Origin: Drosophila miranda
Taxonomy: Eukaryota; Arthropoda; Insecta; Diptera; Drosophilidae
Length of the DNA: 64,000 bases
NCBI RefSeq assembly: GCF_003369915.1
Contig: NC_046675.1
Span: 8,184,001 to 8,248,000, forward strand
Direction of reading: 5' to 3'
A program made the position numbers and the translations under genes. Below the pieces are notes generated by a model. The model searched no databases. It saw nothing but the letters and a program-made list of their open reading frames with translations, and had not been told where the DNA came from. Each line of letters begins with the position of its first letter. The first letter of the stretch is position 1. Positions 12,101-23,994 of the stretch are shown piece after piece.

Positions 12101-15100
12101 ACTTTGTATGTTGCATTTGAAAGCAAGAAGATAGAAAAGTATCTATAGAGAACTTCCATCCTACTGGCAGGCCAAAGTACCCAACGTGAAACAGCAGAAA
12201 ATAGAGTCTTATGAATAATCTAAAGGATATACATTGTTGAGATACTTTTTAAGAAATGGAACTTAAATTTAGCTTTAATAAATGCACTTACTTTAGCTCT
12301 AATCCATTAACCAGAAATATATTGGACTCCCTACCTATTTGTTGGATTTTTGACGTTCTTTTGAAACTCTATGTTGTGTTTCTTGGAATAATCGATATTA
12401 AATGTATATTTTTTGCTTCAACTAAAACTAACAATGCATTTTTGTTCTTTGGTCTTTGGTTGACTGAAGCCCCATTGATTTCGTAGTCTGAGTCTGGTTT
12501 TCTTTCAGTACTCTTATCGTCGCTTCCTTTGTGAGTTTATTTCTCAGGAAATTGCCACACAAAGCCTGAAAGCTCTCGGTAAACAAGCCAAAAAAGTCGG
12601 AATATGTTTTATTGGGAAATTGAATGACATTCACTGCAACCGATACAGATGCAAATGAATTTCTTTATCGCTTTTCCTTATATTTCCCTCACACATACTT
12701 GTTTGAGCTCTTTGCATTGGTTGCATGTGCAACATCTGTCGCATGCAGATTAAACCCTCTTTTTCCCCTATAATCCCCCTATAAAACATCTGCAATATTC
12801 AATAGTTTTTCAGCTAGGAAAATACAAATTGAATAATTTCATAATTAGTATGGGGCCGCGGGGGTAAGCTCGGGGCAAAGGTACTTCCAAGAAAGACCTT
12901 TTGACACAGGGCAAATGAAGAAATCTAATCAGCTGAATAATTCATGGAGCACACACACCGACAAGGGGCACGGGGCACGGGACACAGACCCAGATAGAGA
13001 TACAAATTAAAAATGCTACAACTGGTAGGCTAAAAAAAGCCCCAGCTGATGACTTTCCCAAGTTACAAGAAATCCAACAAATCTCACCGACTTGAAATCT
13101 CAGGGATAACACATTTCAATGCGGTTCTCTGAGAGAGGGCATGAATAATTTCACCGTTTTTCTTGAACTTTTGAACATATTTAAATCTTACTAAATGGCG
13201 CTTGGCATTGAGGTTCTTTGTCGTCGAGTGGCATCTGCAGATTTCGATTTAAGTAAAGCAAAACTTTGGATAATGGGTGAAAAAAAAAACACTGACCCAA
13301 TAAAAGCCTCAGCCTTCATCAGTGGCTGGATAAATATACATATTTGTACTGCAGTTCTCCGAGAATAAATAATGCAAACGTCCGTAAACGAAAAGTAATA
13401 CAAATAAAGCAGGGGGAAGAGAAAGGGAAAGAGAGAGCGGGCACAATGCAAACCATTTGCCGCAAGAGTGAGCCGGAAATAAAAACAGGAAATAAATGCC
13501 ATCTTCGTGGACCGAATCTTGGGATACCCTGAAAAACATTGCGGTTCCTGTCGAACAGACAGTGGTTTGTTATTTTTCGATTAAACCGACCAAAATATAT
13601 AAACTGTGCCATGCGTTGCCAAAGTTCTTGGCGGAATCACTATACCCCTTGGGAAGGTTAGCACAGCCCGAGGCATCCGCATCGGGCAAAGCATCTGCAA
13701 CTCATCAAGCGATTTTAATCAGAAGAGGCGCAAAAAAAACCCACAGAGAGAAGGGTACAGTCGTAAATATGTATAGCCAGGGATCAGATGAAGGGAGCAA
13801 CAAATGCGAGCACACAAATGCAAATGGCTGGGCCAGAAGGAGGCAAGAAATGATTATGATTATGGTTTTCTGTACGTCATAAATTCATGCACACAAACAG
13901 CGGGCATGAATATTAAGTGCGTAAAAAACAACTTTTCCAATGAAAATGTGCAGACAATTAAAACTTTTCACTTGCCTCACGGAGCCAGAGCCGGAGCCGG
14001 AGCCGGAGTCGAGCACCCAACTCGCAACTGCGTGGCGCGTCGGAAAGGTGTGTGGGGCAGCACCCGGATAGGTTGGGCCGACACCGAAACTAACGCGCTA
14101 ATTGTTTCCTAAGTGATGCCAAAGACAAAATTAACATATCAGCCATGCGTGCGTATTAAGCCAGCCAGCCAGTGAGGCGCAAGGACCCAGCCAGGCCAGT
14201 TAGGGCCACGAAGGAGCAAAACGGAGCGAAACGGAACGGAACGGAGCGGATCGGCGTGCGAGCCACGCGAATAACGTAAATTGTGCGAATGGAAGTGCCG
14301 GCGCGTGGATGGACTGACGGTCGAAGCGAGCTGCGAGCTAGCGAAGCGGCCACGGCAAAGGACATCTGCGTTATGAGCGGCCTGCGAGCAGCCAGCGGCA
14401 GGAATGCGACCCTCGCATGCCAGAGCCCCATTCGGCTCCACTTCGGCTCACCCACACACAGGCGACACACACGGCGAAGGATGCTTAGGAGCTCGGGTGT
14501 GTTTGTGTGGTGTGTTGAGGCAACTGTTGCTCTTTTTTCAAGTTTATTGGCTCACAAGTGTCAAGGGAAGTATGTATTAATGGCAACGTGTTGCAAAAAG
14601 CAGCAACAGAAATGAGAACAGCAGCCCCGACAGCAGCAGCAGCAGCGGCAACGGCAGCAACAGCTACAAAAGCGTAGTAGCTCAAGTGTTGAATTCGTAG
14701 TAAATTTAGTAAGGTCTGTGAAATAGTAGTAACAATAGCGCTAACTGTCAGCGGCGTTGCCAGACCGTTGCTGGGACAGTCTGAGTAATGGGACTGTACT
14801 AGCAAAACTAATGAAAGTTTCTGGAATGTATGTTGAATAATGTTTAACCACCGTTTTGGAAAAAAATTATGTTCAAAAATAATTTATTTCGCTGGGGCAT
14901 TAGTGCGTTCACTTTTTGAGCCATGATTCATAGGATTCTTTGGTTTTCAGCTTCAAATTTAAACACTCGTAGTCAATCCTGATGTCAAAATCCTCCAACT
15001 TTAACTTCTTGCTTTTATAGGAGTCCTATATTGCAGTAAAGAACGAAATTAATGGCTTACATAGCCAAAATTTTTAGTTAGAATACCCAATAACCATTGA

Positions 15101-18100
15101 CAATGCCACAGCATACTCCATGCAGGCCGTGCGCCATCCATTGCTTTCTCATGGTGGAGTACATACAGCTAAATGGTAAATCGATAGAGCCCAACGGTGA
15201 CTTCTAATCTAATGGTGCTCCGTTGCAATTACCATTAAAATTATATGTTATAATAATGCTCAACAAGTCTGGCAACGCTACAGGTGCACAAACACAGATA
15301 CAGAGTACTTTCTTTTTGTTCCTATAGCAAACAGGGACCAAAGACCTCAACACACCTACACGCGCACACAGAAAAGCAGGAGAACACATGAATATATGCA
15401 CGTGCTGGAGGCCACGACTGCGGTTTTCGCTCCACTACAGCTGTCTACTGTTCTGTCTGTCTGCCTGTCTGTTGACCCACTGTGATTGGCCGGGCAACGG
15501 CGACGGAGGGCGGTAGAGTGGCGGAGTATCAGGGTGTTTGGGTGGTTGGAAGGTTGAACGTTGGTGTGGCCCTAAAATGCGGACAGATGAATTAAAGCAG
15601 AGCGCCAGATAGGTGCAGATGGTTTTTCGCACAAAGCATGCAAATGGAAAGAGCCGACGAGGCTGAGGTCCTTTGGTCCTTTGGCCAGTGCTAGTTGAAG
15701 CTGGCAGAAAAGTATAGCATACTCCCGGGGGCACTGTATGTCTGCGTCGCTTAACGTCTGTGTGCGTGTGGCATGGTGTGCTTTTCTGTGAGCGTGTGAG
15801 AGTGTTCAGGACGCTTTGCAACTCAATAAGTTGTAATTTTCTTGGTGTTTTATGCGCCCAGACAACGACTGAGACACCGACGAGGACAGCGACGACAACG
15901 ACAACGGTCATGGAGGGAATGGAGTACGCGCGAATGCGCAACGGAAATTGAAGATGAAAGCCAAACAGATAGCAGACACAAAACACCTTAAAGGATACGA
16001 TAAACAGATGACTACACTGGGGCCGCCTTGGCCCTAACCTTCCTCCAGCGCTGGGTTATGGAGCTGCCCGACAGCTCGGAAAATCGAAAAATTGTGCAAG
16101 ACATGCATAATTGAAACTCAATGTTGTCATATATTGCAGCATTGCCTGGGATATATAGTATATGGTGCCCTAATCAAATCTTTAACCTTAAACTTTATTC
16201 TTAAACATATTAAACTGACCTCCTCTTCTGCTCTTTTAGTTGATAGCACAGACAATTAGTTGGGTGTACTGGCTTTGCCTTAATGACGCTGTACGTTAAT
16301 GGTTTCGCGTTTACAGCATCCATAAAACATGCACTTTGCACACTGGCTGGATCCACTGGATCTCGTTTATTTGCATTGCGAGCGAGACACTTGTAATGGG
16401 CGCACGTGGCTCTGGTTTACTGTTACCAAAAAACTACCAACTAACCGACACACGAGCGCACGGATACGGATGCACGCATAAAACAAACGGTTCTTTCATG
16501 GGCTAGCTATTCAACACTGGGGTGGAGTGCGCGCGTTCTCCGCTCTGCGTTTTGGCACACGTTGTGAACGGGCCAACAACAATCCAGGCACTAAAAACGG
16601 CATCCATCCTCAGCGTATCCTGGGGTGCTGGTACTTCTCTCTTCTCTGCTCAGCTCGGCTCTGCTGTGCTGTGCTCTGCTCCATTGACTCATATTCCCCA
16701 GTCTGGCCCCAACAAATTTCAGGTGAAGCAGCAACAACTTTGTCCGGGGACCGAGAAGGGTGAACGACAGGGGCATTTTAACTGTTGCTCCGCCACAAGG
16801 CAACAGAGAGAGAGAGAGAGAGAGAGAGACCAAGCCGTGCAGAGAGCAATGTGAGAGGCGAGCTGCGTTCAAGGGCCGGGGCCAGTGTTGCCGTGCTGCA
16901 GGCACTCTCAAAACTGTTGCGCCTGCTGCTCTGCTCAGCCTGGGCTCTGCTCGAGCTCTGCTCCTGGCCAGCTCTGCTTGGCACATTTTACGCACAAAGC
17001 TCGCGTGGCTGCTAAAAGCTTTTACGCTACTTCTGCTTCCCTCGCGTGGGCGTTTGTTTATATTTTCCTCCTGGCAGAGCATGTGTTTTGGCTCGCACTC
17101 AAGCACACACACACTGTGGCATTCGGCCTACATTAAATTCCTGGCGTGGCGGCACTTGAAGTTTTTGTTTGGAGCGTCTGAAAAATTACGTTGCTTGACC
17201 CCAGTGCGGAGTGTTTATGGGTATGTGGGTGTGTGGAGGGGGGTGGGGGCTGTGTGGGTGAGCGAGTGTCTTTTGTTATTCTAGGCCACAAAGAATGAGT
17301 TAATTTCATGTTGGATCCCAAATTGAAGCTCATTTCTCATGTCCTTTTGCTGCCATAGCGGAAAAAAGAAAGAAAGAAAGAAAGAAGGAAAGTATGTAAT
17401 ACATTTCGCCCGAAAGAAAGAAAACCTTTAAAGCAGGGCTTTAAAGCGTGATTTGTTTTCAGGGTATTCCATCAGTTTAGGCACACAAGTACTAGGCCGA
17501 CTCATTAAGCAGCTTCCTAAGGCCAAAACACAAACAAATTTGCATATTGTTGGAAGCCAAGTAAACAGAATGCCATTGAAATAGTCACAAAAGCGTGGCG
17601 AACCGAACGAAAATGAAAACGAATAAAAACAAAGACAAGAAATTAATTAGATGGATCCCACCCAGTATGGCAGTGGTGGTGCTGGGGGGAGGGATGGGAT
17701 GGGATGGCAAATTCCCTTAAAGCGGCTGTTAGCAAAATATGAAGGACCTACCAGAGAGGACATTAAATTGCTGGGATTTTTCATTTTCAAAACATTTTGG
17801 CAGACGCCTTTCCATCATTGCCTTTGGTGGCAGATTCATCACAGTTGTCTTCTCTCCTCTGTAAAAAGGCTGATGCCATGGCTAAATGCCAAACAAATTA
17901 AATTGTAATTAATCATTAGCTCGAACCATCCCCAGAGCCCCAGAGCCCCACACCCCAATCCCTTTCTGCCCCGCACGTGCTGAGCGACCTATGACAACGT
18001 TCCATGACAGTAAAATGTCCGCCAATTAATTACAAAACGCATGAGAGGCCAGATAAGAGCGGCAACCATTAGGGAAAGCGCCGACGAAAGACAAAACAAA

Positions 18101-18690
18101 AAAGGAATTGGGGGCAAAATGGGAAGAGAAAACCCTGCGATGGGATGGGGGCACATGAGCAATTAACACCCTGGAAGTGACTTTGCCATCTGTGCCGGCG
18201 TACGAAATAATTGATTTTTGTCGCTCTGTGTTTACCTCTGTGTTAAAAGGAAAGTGTAAATGGCAATGGCAATAAAAATTATAATCATGTTTGTGCACAT
18301 TTGTTAACAATTACACGTTTGCTATGATCCCCCAAAGTTGGGAATACGATTTGATGCACGCTTATCGAGTAAGCAATATTAGGTTAGGTTAGGTTATTAG
18401 GTTATTAAATAGAAATATCTCCTCCTGTAATACAACGCAAAGTTAAACAATATCGCAGTGCCCCAAGACCTTGACTCCACAATTTGAAAGATATTAGGAG
18501 ATAGCAGAACCATAAAGAATGGATCATTTGTAAAGCCATTATTATAGATAGGGGCCATCTATGCCTCTCTCACTCTTCGTCTCCTACTTACTCACAGTGT
18601 TGCTTATCAATTAAGGCTATCTTTTCCGTTCCGGCATCGAAGATGGGCTTGTTCCTCATAGAAACCAAAATATAGTAAATATTTGTTTAT
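6190..18690. other. Long non-coding stretch with microsatellites
   Basis: No gene is supported. Notable content: degenerate GGAGCC repeats at about 13,986-14,012; a GC-rich stretch at 14,140-14,480; a CAG/AGC tract at 14,620-14,665; an (AG)n run at about 16,805-16,830 flanked by GCTCTGCT-type repeats at 16,640-16,690 and 16,925-16,980; a (GAAA)n run at 17,365-17,390. The words around 10,590-10,630 ('aaaatcggtcgagccg') resemble common 3' sequences of decayed retroelements. A (TTAGG)n-like run sits at 18,381-18,400. Long frames at 15,435-15,986 (-), 16,591-17,112 (-) and 16,760-17,284 (+) arise from low-complexity tracts. Confidence 0.55.
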
Positions 18691-18700
18691 AAATATAATT

Positions 18701-18937
18701 TAGAGCCCTACATGAACGGGCAATTGAATTGATTCTGTGTGATTCGGGATTCGCTTCGTTCGGTCCGTTGAGACCGTTCGGTCTCATAACTTCGAATCGC
18801 TCGCCCAAAACGTACCAATAAAGCGAATCCTGTAAATTTTATTGTGTCAGAGGCAGGATTCGTATTGCTCGAAAGCATTTAAGAAACATGAGTAAAGGTC
18901 TGTTTTTATGAATACTGTGGATTCATGCAGGGCTCTA
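18701..18937. mobile_element. hAT-type MITE, 237 bp
   Basis: The left end reads TAGAGCCCTACATGAA and the right end is its near-perfect inverse, TTCATGCAGGGCTCTA (one mismatch in 16). Flanking 8-mers are ATATAATT on the left and ATATACAT on the right, six of eight identical, which fits an aged 8-bp target duplication. The interior has no ORF but contains opposed copies of GGATTCGCTT and AAGCGAATCC. It is non-autonomous. The hAT assignment is inferred from TIR style and TSD length. Confidence 0.6.
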
Positions 18938-18939
18938 AT

Positions 18940-21000
18940 ATACATTTGTACCTCTCTTCTCCTAATAGATCAGATAATAAATAGTACCTTTTTCCAAATA
19001 AGTTGTTGACTGTTCTAACAACACACATACTCGTATTAGTGGATTTGTATCATTTTTTCACTACAATCATCTGAAATGAATAGTCCTTAATTCCCGGAAA
19101 ATGCATGAGTGCTTTTCCTTTCCTGGAAAATTAATTTTCTCTTTCTTAGCGTCCACTTTGGACTTCTACTTTCCTTGGTGTTATTGGGGTGGTTGTTAGG
19201 GACATCTGACCCAAATACTAAACATTGTATAATCGTTCCTTACCTTTTTCCCAATTTGAGCTCTAATTGAATTGTTTAGTTCGTTTTCAAAGGGCAGCCT
19301 ACGGAGATTCTCCAAAATTCTATTAAAATCCTTCGCCATGGGTATTTGCTTTGATAAACTTTCCAGGCAGTAAATACTATACAATACTTATTGTGAAGAT
19401 TTAAAATGTAATTTTGCTGTGTCTGGCAAATCGGGTCAAGATTTGCATGCAAATTAGCCCAGAGGCAGCCTCAAGCTTCAGGTGATGGACAATTGTGGTT
19501 GCCACATGTGCAGCTCTGCATGCAGCAAGTTCATTTATGATTAACATGGCCAACACAAACAGGGCTCGCAAATGGAAATTGGCTTACTTTAACATGTTGT
19601 AAGCAAACCACACTACCCGCAAAACAAACAAATACGAAATGAAAGACCGCATATGGAAATACCCTTGAAAAACGAAGGAACTTTTAAAATGTTATTTATA
19701 CCGTAAATACATATGCATCTACAACCTCCTAAAACGAATAAATTTCTTCCAAAAGTACTCCAGCACTTCCGCTCGTTTGTATTGAAATAGCGATCAGATA
19801 TTTTATTATTTGTATTTGGGAGTGGGATGGTGGGATTGAAAACTCAAATATACAGATAGCGGCTATACATTTTACATATGTATGTTCATATATAAGTACT
19901 TCATAGGCAGCTCCCCTGAGTCCTAAGGCTCTTGTAACTATTATGATACCCTCTGGCAGGGTAATAACAAAAACTGTTGAGAACAATACAAACTGAACAT
20001 TTTGCTGGCATTTGCGTACGGGCATGAATGTGGGTTAGGCTAACTGTACCCGTAATGCGTCGACACCGACCGAGGGTGTTATGTACATTCGGGACTCCAA
20101 TTCCCCAGCCGGCGACTGTGCGAACGGATCCCCTCGGCATTTGAATGCGACGGATGCCAGGGATGTGCTGGAGCACAGTGCGTGGAACTGTGCGTCTGCG
20201 TCTGCGGGTGGTGGTGGGGATGGGGGATGGGTGTGTAAAGCATGTTCGTGCCTTTTGTTACTTGTTATACTTATTCTGGCGCCATTATTTCTTTCATTTA
20301 CTCGATTTTCGTGCTTTTCATCCGTTATTGTTGTTTGCTCGAGAGCCGTTATCATTTGTCGGTTTATTTTGTGCCATATGTGGCCGGGGCGGAGCACACG
20401 AGCTCCACCACCCTCCGTTCAGCCAGCGACGGTTATGCGCTCTGCTCCACTGAGAGCTCCCAAAGCCCGGCGAACCCTAACCTAACCTCATTGAAGGAAT
20501 ACGAGTGTATCGAAGCGAGTCCCACGTACTTCTACACTCGAGAAAAACAAAAGCTTCTAAATGATTCAGAATATTAATGACTAATTTCCGGAATTATGTT
20601 GAATTTAAACAAAAGTGTCCGTCTGCTGCTGTAAATTGAAAAAAAAAATTAAGGATTAGAATGTTATCTTACTGGTTATTTCTCTCAGTGTACCCGAAAG
20701 ACTGCTAATCCAGTACTTTTTCCCATCAGTGTTCCTTGCGTGTGCGCCTCTGGGGGTGTGTGGGTGTATGGGCGTCTGGCATGGCACTTAGCGAATGTTT
20801 GCCGCCCTCCACAGCAGCGGAACACTTACCTTGCGTACTCCTAAGTGAATTCAGTGTCTGACCTTTAGACCGGGAATTGTTTTGTTATTTCATGAGGCGT
20901 TTGATTAACTTTTCCACACCTGGCAGACTCTTTTACGGTTGCAAAAAGTGTATGCGCTGAAAATTTACTCGGTAACATTTTTGTAACGGAACAATGCTGG
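18940..21000. other. Non-coding DNA upstream of CG3631
   Basis: No coding signal. It includes a short CCTAACCTAACC run at about 20,476-20,488 and a GT/TG-rich patch at 20,190-20,230. The part from about 20,980 rightwards, with CAGCTGTT at 21,078, is probably the CG3631 promoter region. Confidence 0.5.
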
Positions 21001-21077
21001 TCTCGCAGTGTTGCCAGACTAGCGGATGCGAGTGCGGAGGCGGCACTGTGTTGCAGTGCTGCCACCCCTGTGCAAGT

Positions 21078-21085
21078 CAGCTGTT
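21078..21085 (+). promoter_or_regulatory. E-box core-promoter motif (CAGCTGTT) upstream of CG3631
   Basis: CAGCTGTT matches the fly core-promoter E-box class (Ohler motif 5) common in TATA-less housekeeping genes. It lies about 0.9 kb before the CG3631 start codon, which fits a long 5' leader. The role is inferred from motif and position only. Confidence 0.3.
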
Positions 21086-21964
21086 TTTTGTTTTTGTTTT
21101 GTTGTTACACCTGCACCGGCAGCGGACGCACGTTTTTCCCATTTTCGCTCACATAAACAAAACTATTTTTAAACCGCAATTGGCCAAACCAAACAATACT
21201 TCGGACCGGACTACACAATTAAACGAGCAACGGCCGCAATACTCATCGGATCGGCAGTAAAATGCTTTTTTCTTGTCAGCGGCCGCCACAGAAGCTCCTG
21301 GGTGCCGAATGCGTGCTGACGACGACGGTGGCCAACGATCGGCGCGGCGTGCCGTCCAATTAATTTAATTTACAGAAGTGTGTACGCGCAGAAGATTTAT
21401 TGAGTGGCTGGCTGGTGCTGCGGCTGCCAAGAGTCGGAAAAGGGTCAGGCGCGTACACGTCTCTAAACAAGAGGCGCTACATTGCGCGGCAACGCGTCCT
21501 CTGATTGACTTGTTGGCAACGGAGTGTGAACTGACACGGACACGCACGCACCCAGTACTCAGTAAGTAGTAGAGTTGTGCCCCGATCCGGCCAGGTCCGG
21601 CCCATCCCGGAAAAGGACTCGCCCCACTGCAGTGACTAAAATGCCAATGAAATTTATCTAGATTCTCGACCAAAAACAAGAAGAAACCTGCGCATGGCCG
21701 CAATTAGTGCGGATGGGAACAACAATGGACTGATGCGAACAGTTGTTGCCGATGTCTGCCAAAAAGCCAAAAGCGGCCGCAGAAGAACAACAGCAGCATG
21801 CAACAGCAGCAGCAGCAGCATAAGATATTTGCTAAAATTGAGCAATTTGCTAGTGCCGCAGCGTTACGTATACGTGATATTAAAAATAAAGTACCAGCGA
21901 CGACTGCCCAGACCATACCACAGCAGCAGCAGCAGCAGCTGGTTGCACAGAAAGCTGCAGAAGG

Positions 21965-23423
21965 ATGAACAAACGCACCGTCATCATAGTGGGCATTATT
22001 GCCAGCCTGCTGGGTCTGGTGCTGGGTGCGAACTTCTACTTCATGTACTACCTGAACATCGAGGAGGGCCACCTGGCCAGCGTCCGGGCACTGGAGAACA
22101 TGATCCGGCACAAGATGCGCCACCTCCATCCGGCCTACCTCAACCGCAATCCGCGCTTCTTTATGTTCCGCAACAAACTCCTCAAAAACTACAAGATGGC
22201 CCCCTACGAGAATGCCAGCGTGCTCTGGGACATTGCCAATTGGGTGAGTCATGGGTGTTTAGGCGATAGATCGGGCATTCGAGCCAACAGAACTCTCTCT
22301 TTTTTGTAGTGGCCACACGAGAACGAGATCTACCCGCTGTATGACTCCTCGATGGGCCACCTGCTGGAGACCCTGCGCAAGGAGCCCATCACTCGAGTAA
22401 GCAATCTGGCGCGCGGCACTCAGCTGAAGCTCCTCACGCGGCTCTCCAACCAGCAGAAGGTCATCTTCAAGCCGCAATGGTATCCCCGCGACGAGATCAT
22501 CGAGGGTGCCGTCTACAGCGGCAAGGACCGGCACACGGCCGAGGTATACGCCTTCTATCTGGGAGCCGTGCTCGATCTGCGTTGGACGCCGATCGTGGTG
22601 GGGCGCGTGGTCAATTTGAAGACTGAAATCTACGCCATGGGCGACCAGGAGCTGCAGAATACCATCAACATCGAGATGGACGATGATGGTAATGAGACCT
22701 ATTGCCTGTACGGCAAGTGCCACTACTGCAACGAGGAGGAGACCGTCTGCGGGGACGAGAAGCACAATATCGAGGGCGTATTCATCTACATTGTGCCCGG
22801 CACTCTGGCGAAACGACGCTCTCCCTGGCAGCGCACCTACAAGGAGGACAGAAGAGCGCCCTGGGAGGATGACATGACGTACTGCAAGTATGTTTCCTAG
22901 GCTGCCTTTTCCCTCCAATGAAACCTTTAAATGTACGAAATTCTTGTGCCCAGATCGCTCAAGAACAAAATGGAAACCATTCGCCTGCTGGACCTCATCG
23001 ATGTGGCCATCTTTGACTATCTCATTCAGAACGGAGACCGCCATCACTACGAGACGCGGGAGGAGCGTGTGGTGCTCATCGACAATGGCAAGGCCTTCGG
23101 GAATCCCAACAAGGATCACCTGGACATCCTGGCGCCGCTCTACCAGTGCTGCCTGTAAGTTTCGTCTTAAAATATTGATTTAAATTCATGTTTCCCCTTT
23201 TCCCCCTCCCCTTAGTCTGCGCAAATCCACATGGGACCGCCTTCAGGTATTCTCCGGTGGCGTGCTGACCGAAATAGTCGATCGTTTGTCCAAACAGGAT
23301 GCCCTGTATCCCCTCATCACGGATAAGCATAAACGCGGCGTGGAACGCCGGTTGCTTGTGGTCTATGCCGTGGTGGAATACTGCATGGACCTGGAGGGTG
23401 ACAAAATGTTCAAAACGCTCTAA
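21965..23423 (+). CDS. CG3631: FAM20B-like glycosaminoglycan xylosylkinase (421 aa)
   Basis: Four exons: 21,965-22,243, 22,310-22,887, 22,954-23,154 and 23,216-23,423. All have GT-AG borders and matching phases. The product is a type II Golgi membrane protein with a signal anchor at residues 5-30 and a lumenal FAM20/four-jointed-type kinase domain. FAM20B kinases phosphorylate the xylose of the proteoglycan linker. Visible features are VIFKP (Lys147, nucleotide contact), HTAEVYAF (Glu171), a Cys-rich stretch [18 protein letters not shown] (catalytic Asp314) and LIDNGKAFG (metal-binding Asp329). Length is close to vertebrate FAM20B (about 409 aa). This start is chosen because it gives the signal anchor. 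An overlapping upstream frame opens at 21,694. Poly(A) signals AATAAA lie at 23,663 and 23,897. The other fly FAM20-type gene, CG31145, is less likely. Confidence 0.92.
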
Positions 23424-23896
23424 CCCAAAATGGAGACTAGGCTACGGTGGTTGCTAGTAGACCACATGCTACTTTGCGAGGGTACGGAATAGATTCAGTC
23501 AGGCTGTAAGCTCCACAGCCCTGGAAGGATTGTGGACATGAATCCAATCGAGGCCTGGGATCCGCACGTAACAGGCTTCGGCATGGGCCACTTGATGGTG
23601 CAGTCATTGCATATCAACGTTTCTAATTGAATGTTTTATTTCCCCCATTTAAAAGTAGGATAAATAAACAAATAGATAAAGTAGATAGACGAAACTTCTG
23701 GGCAGCTCGTGTAAACAAACGAAACCTTCCGTTTAGCCAATCCATACTTACCGCACCTTAGAATACCGAACATAATCAATAGCTCTAGTTGTATGCATAG
23801 TTATGGTTGTTATTTAATAAGAAATATTTTAGAAAATTTGCAAATATTTGAAAACGAATAGTTTCTTTTTGGAACTAAATGGAAAAATATACATCA

Positions 23897-23920
23897 AATA
23901 AACCTTTTGTCTAATTTAAT
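23897..23920. terminator. Opposed poly(A) signals of CG3631 and Rrp6
   Basis: AATAAA on the plus strand (23,897-23,902) and ATTAAA on the minus strand (plus-strand tttaat, 23,915-23,920) face each other with 12 bp between them. A second plus-strand AATAAA lies upstream at 23,663-23,668. If the distal CG3631 site is used, the two mature 3' ends overlap. Motifs are seen; use is inferred. Confidence 0.45.
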
Positions 23921-23994
23921 TCTTTTTGTGATACCCCGGCTTCGATTGCCGTCTGATGTTTGATATATGTATTTTATGGTGTTTTTAGCACAGT

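Noticed and set aside
15435-15986. 183-codon minus-strand frame with a Val-rich hydrophobic run
   Set aside because: The hydrophobic run comes from a GAC/ACA repeat tract, the rest is compositionally biased, and there is no domain or splice context.
16591-17284. Overlapping 170-codon frames on both strands
   Set aside because: Both derive from (AG)n and GCTCTGCT repeats; simultaneous openness on two strands is a sign of low complexity.
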